This document shows, piece after piece, positions 39,941 to 52,043 of a DNA stretch of 64,000 nucleotides. Numbering within the stretch: position 1 is the first letter of the stretch; each line of letters opens with the position of its first letter. The stretch comes from Ptiloglossa arizonensis (taxonomy: Eukaryota > Arthropoda > Insecta > Hymenoptera > Colletidae): the NCBI RefSeq assembly GCF_051014685.1, contig NW_027478515.1, positions 496,001 to 560,000 of the forward strand, written 5' to 3'. Below the pieces are notes generated by a model, which was not told where the DNA came from, did no database searches, and saw only the letters and a list, made by a program, of their open reading frames with translations. The position numbers were made by a program, and so were the translations under genes.

Positions 39941-41356
39941 CAACGGTATGTGTATTTTTGCCCTAGGCCATAGTAGTTATTGGTTTCGAGTATCAGACCA
40001 GCGAAAATTTTGATGGTTTCTCAAACATTCCTTAACTTCAAACTCCCATGTCTCGCGAACGGATTGACCAACTCGAGAAATTCCTGTTGCATCTGAAAGT
40101 AGAAGCTCGCCCGATTACAAAGGTATGTGTATTTTTGCCCCAGGACATAATAGTTATTCGTTTCGGGTATCAGACTTGCGAAAATCGTGATGGTTTCTCA
40201 ACCATTCCTTAATTTCAAACTCCCATATCTCGCGAACGGTTTGACGAACTCGAGAAATTTCTGTTGCATCTGAAAGCAGAATCTCGCCCGATTAGAATGG
40301 TAGTTGTATTCTTGCCCTAGGCCATAGTATTTATTGGTTTCGAGTATCAGACTTGCGAAAATTTTGATGGTTTCTCAACCATTCCTTAAATTCAAACTCC
40401 CATATCTCGCGAACTGATTGACGAACTCGAGAAATTCCTGTTGCATCTGAAAGTAGAAACTAGCCCGATTACAATGGTGTGTGTACTTTTCCCCTAGGCC
40501 ATTCCAGTTATTGGTTTCGTGTATCAGAATTGCGAAAATTGTGATGGTTCCTCAACCATTCCTTAACTTCAAACTCCCATATCTCACGAACAGATTGACG
40601 CACTCGAGAATTTCCTATCGCATCTGAAAGCAGAAACTCGCCCGATTACAACGGTTTGTTTATTTTTGCCCCAGGCCATAGTAGTTATTGGTTTCGGGTA
40701 TCAGACTTGCGAAAATTGTGATGGTTTCTCAACCATTCCTTAACTTCAAACTCCCATATCTCGCGAACGGATTGACGAACTCGAGAAATTCCTGTTGCAT
40801 CTGAAAGCAGAAACTCGCCCGATTACAACGGTATGTCTATTTTTGCCCTAGGCCATAGTAGTTATTGGTTTCGGGTATCAGACTTGCGAAAATTGTGATG
40901 GTTCCTCAACCATTCCTTAACTTCAAACTCCCATACCTCACGAACGGATTGACGCACTCGAGAATTTCCTATCGCATCTGAAAGCAGAAACTCGCCCGAT
41001 TACAACGGTATGTGTATTTTTGCCCCAGGACATAGTAGTTATTCGTTTCGGGTATCAGACTTGCGAAAATTATGATCGTTTCTCAACCATTCCTTAATTT
41101 CAAACTCCCATATCTCGCAAACGGTTTGACGAACTCGAGAAATTTCTGTTGCATCTGAAAGCAGAATCTCGCCCGATTACAATGGTATTTGTATTCTTGC
41201 CCTAGGCCATAGTATTTATTGGTTTCGAGTATCAGACTTGCGAAAATTTTGATGGTTTCTCAAACATTCCTTAACTTCGAGCTCACATATCTCGCGAACG
41301 GATTGACGAACTCGAGAATTTCCTATTGCATCTGAAAGCAGAAACTCGCCCGTTTA
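39941..41356 (+). repeat. 8-mer tandem duplication, copy 2 (1,416 bp)
   Basis: Near-identical to 38525-39940. Differences seen are few: 'ggtatgtctattt' for 'ggtatgtgtattt' near 40,835 and 'catacctcac' for 'catatctcac' near 40,935. Similarity runs on to about 41,403. Confidence 0.9.
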
Positions 41357-42330
41357 CAACGGTATGTGTATTTTTGCCCTAGGCCATAGTAGTTATTGGT
41401 TTCGGGAATCAGACTTGCGAAAATTGTGATGGTTTCTCAACCATTCCTTAACTTCAAACTCCCATATCTCGCGAACGGATTGACGAACTCGAGAAATTCC
41501 TGTGGCATCTCAAAGCCGACACTCGCCCGATTACAGCGGTATGTGCATTTTTGCCCTAGGCTATAGTAGTTATTGGTTTCGAGTATCAGACTTGCGAAAA
41601 TTTTGATGGTTTCTCAACCATTCCTTAACTTCAAACTCCCATATCTCGCGAACTGATTGACGAACTCGAGAAATTCCTGTTGCATCTGAAAGTAGAAACT
41701 AGCCCGATTACAACGGTGTGTGTACTTTTCCCCTAGGCCATTCCAGTTGATGGTTTCGTGTATCAGATCAGCGAAAATTTTGATGGTTCCTCAACCATTC
41801 CTTAACTTCAAACTCCCATATCTCACGAACGGATTGACGCACTCGAGAATTTCCTATCGCATCTGAAAGCAGAAACTCGCCCGATTACAACGGTATGTGT
41901 ATTTTTGCCCCAGGACATAGTAGTTATTCGTTTCGGGTATCAGACTTGCGAAAATTTTGATGGTTTCTCAAATATTCCTTAACTTCGAGCTCACACATCT
42001 CGCGAACGGATTGACGAACTCGAGAATTTCCTATTGCATCTGAAAGCAGAAACTCGCCCGTTTACAACGGTATGTGTATTTTTGCCCTAGGCCATAGTAG
42101 TTATTGGTTTCGGGAATCAGACTTGCGAAAATTGTGATGGTTTCTCACCATACTTAACTTCAAACTCCCATATCTCGCGAACGGATTGCCGAACTCGAGA
42201 AATTCCTGTGGCACCTCAAAGCCGACACTCGCCCGATTACAGCGGTATGTGCATTTTTGCCCTAGGCTATAGTAGTTATTGGTTTCGAGTATCAGACTTG
42301 CGAAAATTTTGATGGTTTCTCAACCATTCC

Positions 42331-45300
42331 TTAACTTCAAACTCCCATATCTCGCGAACTGATTGACGAACTCGAGAAATTCCTGTTGCATCTGAAAGTA
42401 GAAACTAGCCCGATTACAACGGTGTGTGTACTTTTCCCCTAGGCCATTCCAGTTGATGGTTTCGTGTATCAGACCAGCGAAAATTTTGATGGTTTCTCAA
42501 CCATTCCTTAACTTCAAACTACCATATCTCGCGAACGGATTGACGAACTCGAGAAATTCCTGTTGCATCTGAAAGCAGAAACTCGCCCGATTACAACGGT
42601 ATGTGTATTTTTGCCCTAGGCCATAGTAGTTATTGGTTTCGAGTATCAGACCAGCGAAAATTTTGATGGTTTCTCAACCATTCCTTAACTTCAAACTCCC
42701 ATGTCTCGCGAACGGATTGACCAACTCGAGAAATTCCTGTTGCATCTGAAAGTAGAAGCTCGCCCGATTACAAAGGTATGTGTATTTTTGCCCTAGGCCA
42801 TAGTAGCTATTGGTTTCGAGTATCAGACTTGCGAAAATTTTGATGGTTTCTCAACCATTCCTTAACTTCAAACTCCCATATCTCGCGAACGGATTGACGA
42901 ACTCGAGAAATTCCTGTTGCATCTGAAAGCAGAAACTCGCCCGATTACAACGGTATGTTTATTTTTGCCCCAGGCCATAGTAGTTATTGTTTTCGGGTAT
43001 CAGACTTGCGAAAATTGTGATGGTTCCTCAACCATTCCTTAACTTCAAACTCCCATATCTCACGAACGGATTGACGCACTCGAGAATTTCCTATCGCATC
43101 TGAAAGCAGAAACTCGCCCGATTACAACGGTATGTGTATTTTTGCCCCAGGACATAGTAGTTATTCGTTTCGGGTATCAGACTTGCGAAAATCGTGATGG
43201 TTTCTCAACCATTCCTTAATTTCAAACTCCCATATCTCGCGAACGGTTTGACGAACTCGAGAAATTTCTGTTGCATCTGAAAGCAGAATCTCGCCCGATT
43301 AGAATGGTAGTTGTATTCTTGCCCTAGGCCATAGTATTTATTGGTTTCGAGTATCAGACTTGCGAAAATTTTCATGGTTTCTCAACCATTCCTTAACTTC
43401 AAACTCCCATATCTCGCGAACGGATTGACGAACTCGAGAAATTCCTGTTGCATCTGAAAGCAGAAACTCGCCCGATTACAACGGTATGTGTATTTTTGCC
43501 CTAGGCCATAGTAGTTATTGGTTTCGAGTATCAGACCAGCGAAAATTTTGATGGTTTCTCAACCATTCCTTAACTTCAAACTCCCATATCTCGCGAACTG
43601 ATTGACGAACTCGAGAAATTCCTGTTGCATCTGAAAGTAGAAACTAGCCCGATTACAACGGTATGTGTATTTTTGCCCTAGGCCATAGTAGTTATTGGTT
43701 TCGTGTATCAGACCAGCGAAAATTTTGATGGTTTCTCAACCATTCCTTAACTTCAAACTCCCATATCTCGCGAACGGATTGACGAACTCGAGAAATTCCT
43801 GTTGCATCTGAAAGCAGAAACTCGCCCGATTACAACGGTATGTACATTTTTGCCCTAGGCCATAGTAGTTATTGCTTTCGAGTATCAGACTTGCGAAAAT
43901 TGTGATGGTTCCTCAACCATTCCTTAACTTCAAACTCCCATATCTCGCGAACGGATTGACGCACTCGAGAATTTCCTATTGCATCTGAAAGCAGAAACTC
44001 GCCCGATTACAACGGTATGTGTATTTTTGCCCCAGGCCATAGTAGTTATTGTTATCGGGTATCAGACATGCGAAAATTGTGATGGTTTCTCAACCATTCC
44101 ATAATTTCAAACTCCCACATCTCGCGAACGGTTTGACGAACTCGAGAAATTCCTGTTGCATCTGAAAGTAGAAGTTCACCCGATTACAAAGGTATTTGTA
44201 TTCTTGCCCTAGGCCATAGTAGTTATTGGTTTCGAGTATCAGACTTGCAAAAATTTTTATGGTTTCTCAACCTTTCCTTAACTTCAAACTCCCATATCTC
44301 TCGAACGGAATGACGAACTCGAGAAGTTCCTGTTGCATCTGAAAGTAGAAACTCGCCCGATTACAGTGGTGTGTGTGTACTTTTCCCCTAGGCCATTCCA
44401 GCTATTGGTTTCGAGTATCAGACCAGCGAAAATTCTGATGGTTTCTCAACCATTCCTTAACTTCAAACTCCCATATCTCGCGAACGGATTGGCGAACTCG
44501 AGAAATTCCTGTTGCATCTGAAAGCAGAAACTCGCCCGATTACAACGGTATGTGCATTTTTGCCCTAGGCCATAGTATTTATTGGTTTCGAGTATCAGAC
44601 TTGCGAAAATTTTGATGGTTTCTCAACCATTCCTTAACTTCAAACTCCCATATCTCGCGAACGGAATGACGAACTCGAGAAGTTCCTGTTGCATCTGAAA
44701 GTAGAAACTAGCCCGATTACAATGGTGTGTGTACTTTTCCCCTAGGCCATTCCAGTTATTGGTTTCGTGTATCAGACTTGCGAAAATTGTGATGGTTCCT
44801 CAACCATTCCTTAACTTCAAACTCCCATATCTCACGAACGGATTGACGCACTCGAGAATTTCCTATCGCATCTGAAAGCAGAAACTCGCCCGACTACAGC
44901 GGTATGTGCATTTTTGCCCTAGGCTATAGTAGTTATTGGTTTCGAGTATCAGACTTGCGAAAATTTTGATGGTTTCTCAACCATTCCTTAACTTCAAACT
45001 CCCATATCTCGCGAACGGATTGACGAACTCGAGAAATTCCTGTTGCATCTGAAAGCAGAAACTCGCCCGATTACAACGGTATGTGCATTTTTGCCCTAGG
45101 CCATAGTAGTTATTGGTTTCGTGCATCAGACATGCGAAAATTGTGATGGTTTCTCAACCATTCCATAATTTCAAACTCCCATATCTCGCGAACGGTTTGA
45201 CGAACTCGAGAAATTCCAGTTGCATCTGAAAGCAGAAACTCGCCCGATTACAGCGGTATGTGCATTTATGCCCTAGGCTATAGTAGTTATTGGTTTCGAG

Positions 45301-48300
45301 TATCAGACTTGCGAAAATTTTGATGGTTTCTCAACCATTCCTTAACTTCAAACTCCCATATCTCGCGAACTGATTGACGAACTCGAGAAATTCCTGTTGC
45401 ATCTGAAAGTAGAAACTAGCCCGATTACAATGGTGTGTATACTTTTCCCCTAGGCCATTCCAGTTATTGGTTTCGTGTATCAGACCAGCGAAAATTTTTA
45501 TGGTTTCTCAACCATTTCTTAACTTCAAACTCCCATATCTCGCGAACCGATTGACGAACTCGAGAAATTCCTGTTGCATCTGAAAGTAGAAACTAGCCCG
45601 ATTACAATGGTGAGTGTACTTTTCCCCTAGGCCATTCCAGTTATTGGTTTCGTGTATCAGACTTGCGAAAATTGTGATGGTTAATCAACCATTCCTTAAC
45701 TTCAAACTCCCATATCTCACGAACGGATTGAGGCACTCGAGAATTTCCTATCGCATCTGAAAGCAGAAACTCGCCCGATTACAGCGGTATGTGCATTTTT
45801 GCCCTAGGCTATAGTAGTTATTGGTTTCGAGTATCAGACTTGCGAAAATTTTGATGGTTTCTCAACCATTCCTTAACTTCAAACTCCCATATCTCGCGAA
45901 CTGATTGACGAACTCGAGAAATTCCTGTTGCATCTGAAAGTAGAAACTAGCCCGATTACAATGGTGTGTGTACTTTTCCCCTAGGCCATTCCAGTTATTG
46001 GTTTCGTGTATCAGAATTGCGAAAATTGTGATGGTTCCTCAACCATTCCTTAACTTCAAACTCCCATATCTCACGAACGGATTGACGCACTCGAGAATTT
46101 CCTATCGCATCTGAAAGCAGAAACTCGCCCGATTACAACGGTATGTGCATTTTTGCCCTAGGCCATAGTAGTTATTGGTTTCGTGTATCAGACTTGCGAA
46201 AATTGTGATGGTTTCTCACCATACATAACTTCAAACTCCCATATCTCGCGAACGGATTGACGAACTCGAGAAATTCCTGTTGCATCTCAAAGGCGAAACT
46301 CGCACGATTACAGCCGTATGTGCATTTTTGCCCTAGGCTATAGTAGTTATTGGTTTCGAGTATCAGACTTGCGAAAATTTTGATGGTTTCTCAACCATTC
46401 CTTAACTTCAAACTCCCATATCTCGCGAACGGATTGACGAACTCGAGAAATTCCTGTTGCATCTGAAAGTAGAAACTAGCCCGATTACAATGGTCTGTGT
46501 ACTTTTCCCCTAGGGCATTCCAGTTATTGGTTTCGTGTATCAGACCAGCGAAAATTTTGATGGTTTCTCAACCATTCCTTATCTTCAAACTCCCATATCC
46601 CGCGAACGGTTTGACGAACTCGAGAAATTTCTGTTGCATCTGAAAGCAGAATCTCGCCCGATTACAATGGTATTTGTATTCTTGCCCTAGGCCATAGTAT
46701 TTATTGGTTTCGAGTATCAGACTTGCGAAAATTTTGATGGTTTCTCAACCATTCCTTAACTTCAAACTCTCATACCCCGCGAACGGAATGACGAACTCGA
46801 GAAGTTCCTGTTGCATCTGAAAGTAGAAACTAGCCCGATTACAATAGTGTTTGTACTTTTCCCCTAGGCCGTTCCAGTTATTTGTTTCGAGTATCAGACT
46901 TGCGAAAATTGTGATGGTTCCTCAACCATTCCTTAACTTCAAACTCCCATATCTCACGAACGGATTGACGCACTCGAGAATTTCCTATCGCATCTGAAAG
47001 CAGAAACTCGCCCGATTACAGCGGTATGTGCATTTTTGCCCTAGGCTATAGTAGTTATTGGTTTCGAGTATCAGACTTGCAAAAATTTTGATGGTTTCTC
47101 AACCATTCCTTAACTTCAAACTCCCATATCTCGCGAACTGATTGACGAACTCGAGAAATTCCTGTTGCATCTGAAAGTAGAAACTAGCCCGATTATAATG
47201 GTGTGTGTACTTTTCCCCTAGGCCATAGTAGTTATTGGTTTCGAGTATCAGACTTGCGAAAATTTTGATGGTTTCTCAACCATTCCTTAAGTTCAAATTC
47301 CCATATCTCGCGAACGCATTGACGAACTCAAGAAATTCCTGTTGCATCTGAAAGTAGAAACTCGCCCGATTACAATGATGTGTGTACTTTTCCCCTAGGC
47401 CATTCCAGTTATTGGTTTCGAGTATCAGACTTGCGAAAATTTTGATGGTTTCTCAACCATTCCTTAACTTCGAACTCCCATATCTCGCGAACGGATTGAC
47501 GAACTCGAGAATTTCCTATTGCATCTGACAGCAGAAACTCGCCCGATTACAACGGTATGTGTATTTTTGCCCTAGGCCATAGTAGTTATTGGTTTCGGGT
47601 ATCAGACTTGCGAAAATTGTGATGGTTTCTCACCATACTTAACTTCAAACTCCCATATCTCGCGAACGGATTGACGCACTCGAGAAGTTCCTCTTGCATC
47701 TGAAAGTAGAAACTCGCCCGATTACAATGGTGTGTTTACTTTTCCCCTAGGCCATTCCTGTTATTCGTTTCTAGCATCACAATTGCGACAATTTTGATGG
47801 TTTGTCAACCATTCCATAACTTCAAACTCCCATATCTCGCGAACAGATAGACGAACTCGAGAAATTCCTGTTGCATCTGACAGTGGAAACTCGCCCGATT
47901 ACAAAGGTATGTGTATTTTTCCCCTAGGCCTTTGTAGTTATTGGTTTCGAGTATCAGACTTGCGAAAATTTTGATGGTTTCTCAACCATTCCTTAACTTC
48001 AAACTCCCATATCTCGCGAACGGATTGACGAACTCGAGAAATTGCTGTTGCATCTGAAAGTAGAAACTCGCCCGATTACAATGGTGTGTGTACTTTTCCC
48101 CTAGGCCATTCCTGTTATTCGTTTCTAGCATCACAATTGCGACAATTTTGATGGTTTGTCAACCATTCCATAACTTCAAACTCCCATATCTCGCGAACGG
48201 ATAGACGAACTCGAGAAATTCCTTTTGCATCTGACAGTGGAAACTCTCACGATTACAAAGGTATGTGTATTTTTCCCCTAGGCCTTTGTAGTTATTGGTT

Positions 48301-48655
48301 TCGAGTATCAGACTTGCGAAAATTTTGATGGTTTCTCAACCATTCCTTAACTTCAAACTCCCATATCTCGCGAACGGATTGACGAACTCGAGAAATTCCT
48401 GTTGCATCTGAAAGTAGAAACTAGCCCGATTACAATGGTGTGTGTACTTTTCCCCTAGGCCATTCCAGTTATTGGTTTCGTGTATCAGACCAGCGAAAAT
48501 TTTGATGGTTTCTCAACCATTCCTTAACTTCAAACTCCCATATCTCGCGAACGGATTGACGAACTCGAGAAATTCCTGTTGCATCTGAAAGCAGAAACGC
48601 GCCCGATTACAACGGTATGTGCATTTTTGCCCTAGGCCATAGTAGTTATTGGTTT
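42331..48655 (+). repeat. 39-mer unit, copy 1 body (6,325 bp)
   Basis: Aligns to the second copy at offset 6,899 until 44,785, at 8,494 from 44,786 to about 46.4 kb, at 8,671 to about 47.55 kb, and at 9,202 to about 48.0 kb. It then has two monomers missing from copy 2 (around 48.05-48.38 kb), after which the offset is 8,848 until 48,655. Each step is a whole number of monomers after small indels. Confidence 0.85.
48328..48504 (+). repeat. Reference B-type monomer (177 bp)
   Basis: Compared with the A-type reference (51868-52044) this copy has ten substitutions, all within monomer positions 88-154; the first 87 and last 23 positions are identical. The variable segment reads 'acaatggtgtgtgtac', 'ttttcccctagg' and 'ccattccag'. 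The C-to-T change at position 109 removes the CpG inside the CENP-B-box-like sequence, and 'ctcgccc' becomes 'ctagccc'. B-type copies are interspersed with A-type copies, often alternating with them, across the window. Clustering of all changes in one segment suggests an exchanged or selected module rather than uniform drift. Confidence 0.92.
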
Positions 48656-50089
48656 CGGGTATCAGACTTGCGAAAATTGTGATGGTTCCTCAACCATTCC
48701 TTAACTTCAAACTCCCATATCTCACGAACGGATTGACGCACTCGAGAATTTCCTATCGCATCTGAAAGCAGAAACTCGCCCGATTACAACGGTATGTGTA
48801 TTTTTGCCCCAGGACATAGTAGTTATTCGTTTCGGGTATCAGACTTGCGAAAATTATGATCGTTTCTCAACCATTCCTTAATTTCAAACTCCCATATCTC
48901 GCAAACGGTTTGACGAACTCGAGAAATTTCTGTTGCATCTGAAAGCAGAATCTCGCCCGATTACAATGGTATTTGTATTCTTGCCCTAGGCCATAGTATT
49001 TATTGGTTTCGAGTATCAGACTTGCGAAAATTTTGATGGTTTCTCAAACATTCCTTAACTTCGAGCTCACATATCTCGCGAACGGATTGACGAACTCGAG
49101 AATTTCCTATTGCATCTGAAAGCAGAAACTCGCCCGTTTACAACGGTATGTGTATTTTTGCCCTAGGCCATAGTAGTTATTGGTTTCGGGAATCAGACTT
49201 GCGAAAATTGTGATGGTTTCTCACCATACTTAACTTCAAACTCCCATATCTCGCGAACTGATTGACGAACTCGAGAAATTCCTGTTGCATCTGAAAGTAG
49301 AAACTAGCCCGATTACAACGGTGTGTGTACTTTTCCCCTAGGCCATTCCAGTTGATGGTTTCGTGTATCAGACCAGCGAAAATTTTGATGGTTTCTCAAC
49401 CATTCCTTAACTTCAAACTACCATATCTCGCGAACGGATTGACGAACTCGAGAAATTCCTGTTGCATCTGAAAGCAGAAACTCGCCCGATTACAACGGTA
49501 TGTGTATTTTTGCCCTAGGCCATAGTAGTTATTGGTTTCGAGTATCAGACCAGCGAAAATTTTGATGGTTTCTCAACCATTCCTTAACTTCAAACTCCCA
49601 TGTCTCGCGAACGGATTGACCAACTCGAGAAATTCCTGTTGCATCTGAAAGTAGAAGCTCGCCCGATTACAAAGGTATGTGTATTTTTGCCCTAGGCCAT
49701 AGTAGCTATTGGTTTCGAGTATCAGACTTGCGAAAATTTTGATGGTTTCTCAACCATTCCTTAACTTCAAACTCCCATATCTCGCGAACGGATTGACGAA
49801 CTCGAGAAATTCCTGTTGCATCTGAAAGCAGAAACTCGCCCGATTACAACGGTATGTTTATTTTTGCCCCAGGCCATAGTAGTTATTGTTTTCGGGTATC
49901 AGACTTGCGAAAATTGTGATGGTTCCTCAACCATTCCTTAACTTCAAACTCCCATATCTCACGAACGGATTGACGCACTCGAGAATTTCCTATCGCATCT
50001 GAAAGCAGAAACTCGCCCGATTACAACGGTATGTGTATTTTTGCCCCAGGACATAGTAGTTATTCGTTTCGGGTATCAGACTTGCGAAA

Positions 50090-51684
50090 ATCGTGATGGT
50101 TTCTCAACCATTCCTTAATTTCAAACTCCCATATCTCGCGAACGGTTTGACGAACTCGAGAAATTTCTGTTGCTTCTGAAAGCAGAATCTCGCCCGATTA
50201 GAATGGTAGTTGTATTCTTGCCCTAGGCCATAGTATTTATTGGTTTCGAGTATCAGACTTGCGAAAATTTTGATGGTTTCTCAACCATTCCTTAACTTCA
50301 AACTCCCATATCTCGCGAACGGATTGACGAACTCGAGAAATTCCTGTTGCATCTGAAAGCAGAAACTCGCCCGATTACAACGGTATGTGTATTTTTGCCC
50401 TAGGCCATAGTAGTTATTGGTTTCGAGTATCAGACCAGCGAAAATTTTGATGGTTTCTCAACCATTCCTTAACTTCAAACTCCCATATCTCGCGAACTGA
50501 TTGACGAACTCGAGAAATTCCTGTTGCATCTGAAAGTAGAAACTAGCCCGATTACAACGGTATGTGTATTTTTGCCCTAGGCCATAGTAGTTATTGGTTT
50601 CGTGTATCAGACCAGCGAAAATTTTGATGGTTTCTCAACCTTTCCTTAACTTCAAACTCCCATATCTCGCGAACGGATTGACGAACTCGAGAAATTCCTG
50701 TTGCATCTGAAAGCAGAAACTCGCCCGATTACAACGGTATGTACATTTTTGCCCTAGGCCATAGTAGTTATTGCTTTCGAGTATCAGACTTGCGAAAATT
50801 GTGATGGTTCCTCAACCATTCCTTAACTTCAAACTCCCATATCTCGCGAACGGATTGACGCACTCGAGAATTTCCTATTGCATCTGAAAGCAGAAACTCG
50901 CCCGATTACAACGGTATGTGTATTTTTGCCCCAGGCCATAGTAGTTATTGTTATCGGGTATCAGACATGCGAAAATTGTGATGGTTTCTCAACCATTCCA
51001 TAATTTCAAACTCCCACATCTCGCGAACGGTTTGACGAACTCGAGAAATTCCTGTTGCATCTGAAAGTAGAAGTTCACCCGATTACAAAGGTATTTGTAT
51101 TCTTGCCCTAGGCCATAGTAGTTATTGGTTTCGAGTATCAGACTTGCAAAAATTTTTATGGTTTCTCAACCTTTCCTTAACTTCAAACTCCCATATCTCT
51201 CGAACGGAATGACGATCTCGAGAAGTTCCTGTTGCATCTGAAAGTAGAAACTCGCCCGATTACAGTGGTGTGTGTGTACTTTTCCCCTAGGCCATTCCAG
51301 CTATTGGTTTCGAGTATCAGACCAGCGAAAATTCTGATGGTTTCTCAACCATTCCTTAACTTCAAACTCCCATATCTCGCGAACGGATTGGCGAACTCGA
51401 GAAATTCCTGTTGCATCTGAAAGCAGAAACTCGCCCGATTACAACGGTATGTGCATTTTTGCCCTAGGCCATAGTATTTATTGGTTTCGAGTATCAGACT
51501 TGCGAAAATTTTGATGGTTTCTCAACCATTCCTTAACTTCAAACTCCCATATCTCGCGAACGGAATGACGAACTCGAGAAGTTCCTGTTGCATCTGAAAG
51601 TAGAAACTAGCCCGATTACAATGGTGTGTGTACTTTTCCCCTAGGCCATTCCAGTTATTGGTTTCGTGTATCAGACTTGCGAAA
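50090..51684 (+). repeat. 9-mer tandem duplication, copy 1 (1,595 bp)
   Basis: 1,595 = 9 x 177 + 2; the 2 bp are a TG expansion near 51,265. It starts within 'gcgaaaatcgtgatgg'. Corresponds to only one copy in the first 39-mer unit (43.19-44.785 kb). Confidence 0.9.
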
Positions 51685-51963
51685 ATCGTGATGGTTTCTC
51701 AACCATTCCTTAATTTCAAACTCCCATATCTCGCGAACGGTTTGACGAACTCGAGAAATTTCTGTTGCATCTGAAAGCAGAATCTCGCCCGATTAGAATG
51801 GTAGTTGTATTCTTGCCCTAGGCCATAGTATTTATTGGTTTCGAGTATCAGACTTGCGAAAATTTTGATGGTTTCTCAACCATTCCTTAACTTCAAACTC
51901 CCATATCTCGCGAACGGATTGACGAACTCGAGAAATTCCTGTTGCATCTGAAAGCAGAAACTC

Positions 51964-51980
51964 GCCCGATTACAACGGTA
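51964..51980 (-). promoter_or_regulatory. CENP-B-box-like 17-bp motif (one per A-type monomer)
   Basis: On the minus strand this reads 'taccgttgtaatcgggc'. Aligned to the human CENP-B box YTTCGTTGGAARCGGGA it matches 12 of 17 positions, and it matches 7 of the 9 conserved core positions (nTTCGnnnnAnnCGGGn): only the two leading T of TTCG differ. It sits at monomer positions 97-113. A-type and D-type copies keep it; B-type copies lose the CpG, and C-type copies lose more. CENP-B is a pogo-transposase-derived centromere protein; related boxes occur in satellites of several animals. Binding here is inference, and the mismatched TT is part of the essential core, so it may not be functional. Confidence 0.4.
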
Positions 51981-52015
51981 TGTGTATTTTTGCCCTAGGC
52001 CATAGTAGTTATTGG

Positions 52016-52038
52016 TTTCGAGTATCAGACCAGCGAAA
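52016..52038. other. Short dyad TTTCG-13 nt-CGAAA
   Basis: TTTCG at 52016-52020 and its reverse complement CGAAA at 52034-52038 flank a 13-nt spacer. Both arms persist in A- and B-type copies although the spacer varies (cttg or ccag before the right arm; gagt, gggt or gtgt after the left arm). Some block I copies break the left arm ('ggttacgag'). This could be a weak hairpin or a dimeric protein site; a 5-bp dyad may also be chance. Confidence 0.35.
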
Positions 52039-52043
52039 ATTTT
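52036..52043. other. AAAATTTT tract, once per monomer
   Basis: A4T4 tracts are intrinsically bent. This one lies at the junction between monomers and would recur every 177 bp, in step with nucleosome spacing. Variants such as aaaattgtg, aaaattatg and aacattttg weaken it in particular subtypes. The role in nucleosome phasing is inferred. Confidence 0.45.

Larger units (their letters stand above)
26701..42330. repeat. Block IV: D-type monomers with nested tandem duplications
   Basis: About 88 monomers. Recurrent neighbours are the D type, 'attatgatcgtttctc', 'gcagaatctcgcccg' with 'tattcttgccc' and 'catagtatttattgg', 'gaatgacgaactcgagaag', 'tctcaaacattcc' with 'cttcgagctcacat', and the 175-bp deletion type. 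They appear in repeated order, forming tandem duplications at 27.4-31.6, 33.6-35.0 and 38.5-41.4 kb. No unique sequence. Confidence 0.85.

Noticed and set aside
48656..49229. Possible foreign spacer between the two 39-mer copies
   Set aside because: On reading it is ordinary D-type, tatgatcg-type, cttcgagctcac-type and 175-bp monomers as in block IV, so it belongs to the array.
51930..51939. NF-kB/Rel-like site in 'gagaaattcc'
   Set aside because: One mismatch to a degenerate 10-bp consensus, in a repeat where any such match is multiplied about 360 times; no other regulatory context.
51968..51985. Promoter-like or TATA-like element around 'ggtatgtgtattttt'
   Set aside because: No TATA box, initiator or downstream gene; the T-run is part of the variable segment and differs among subtypes.
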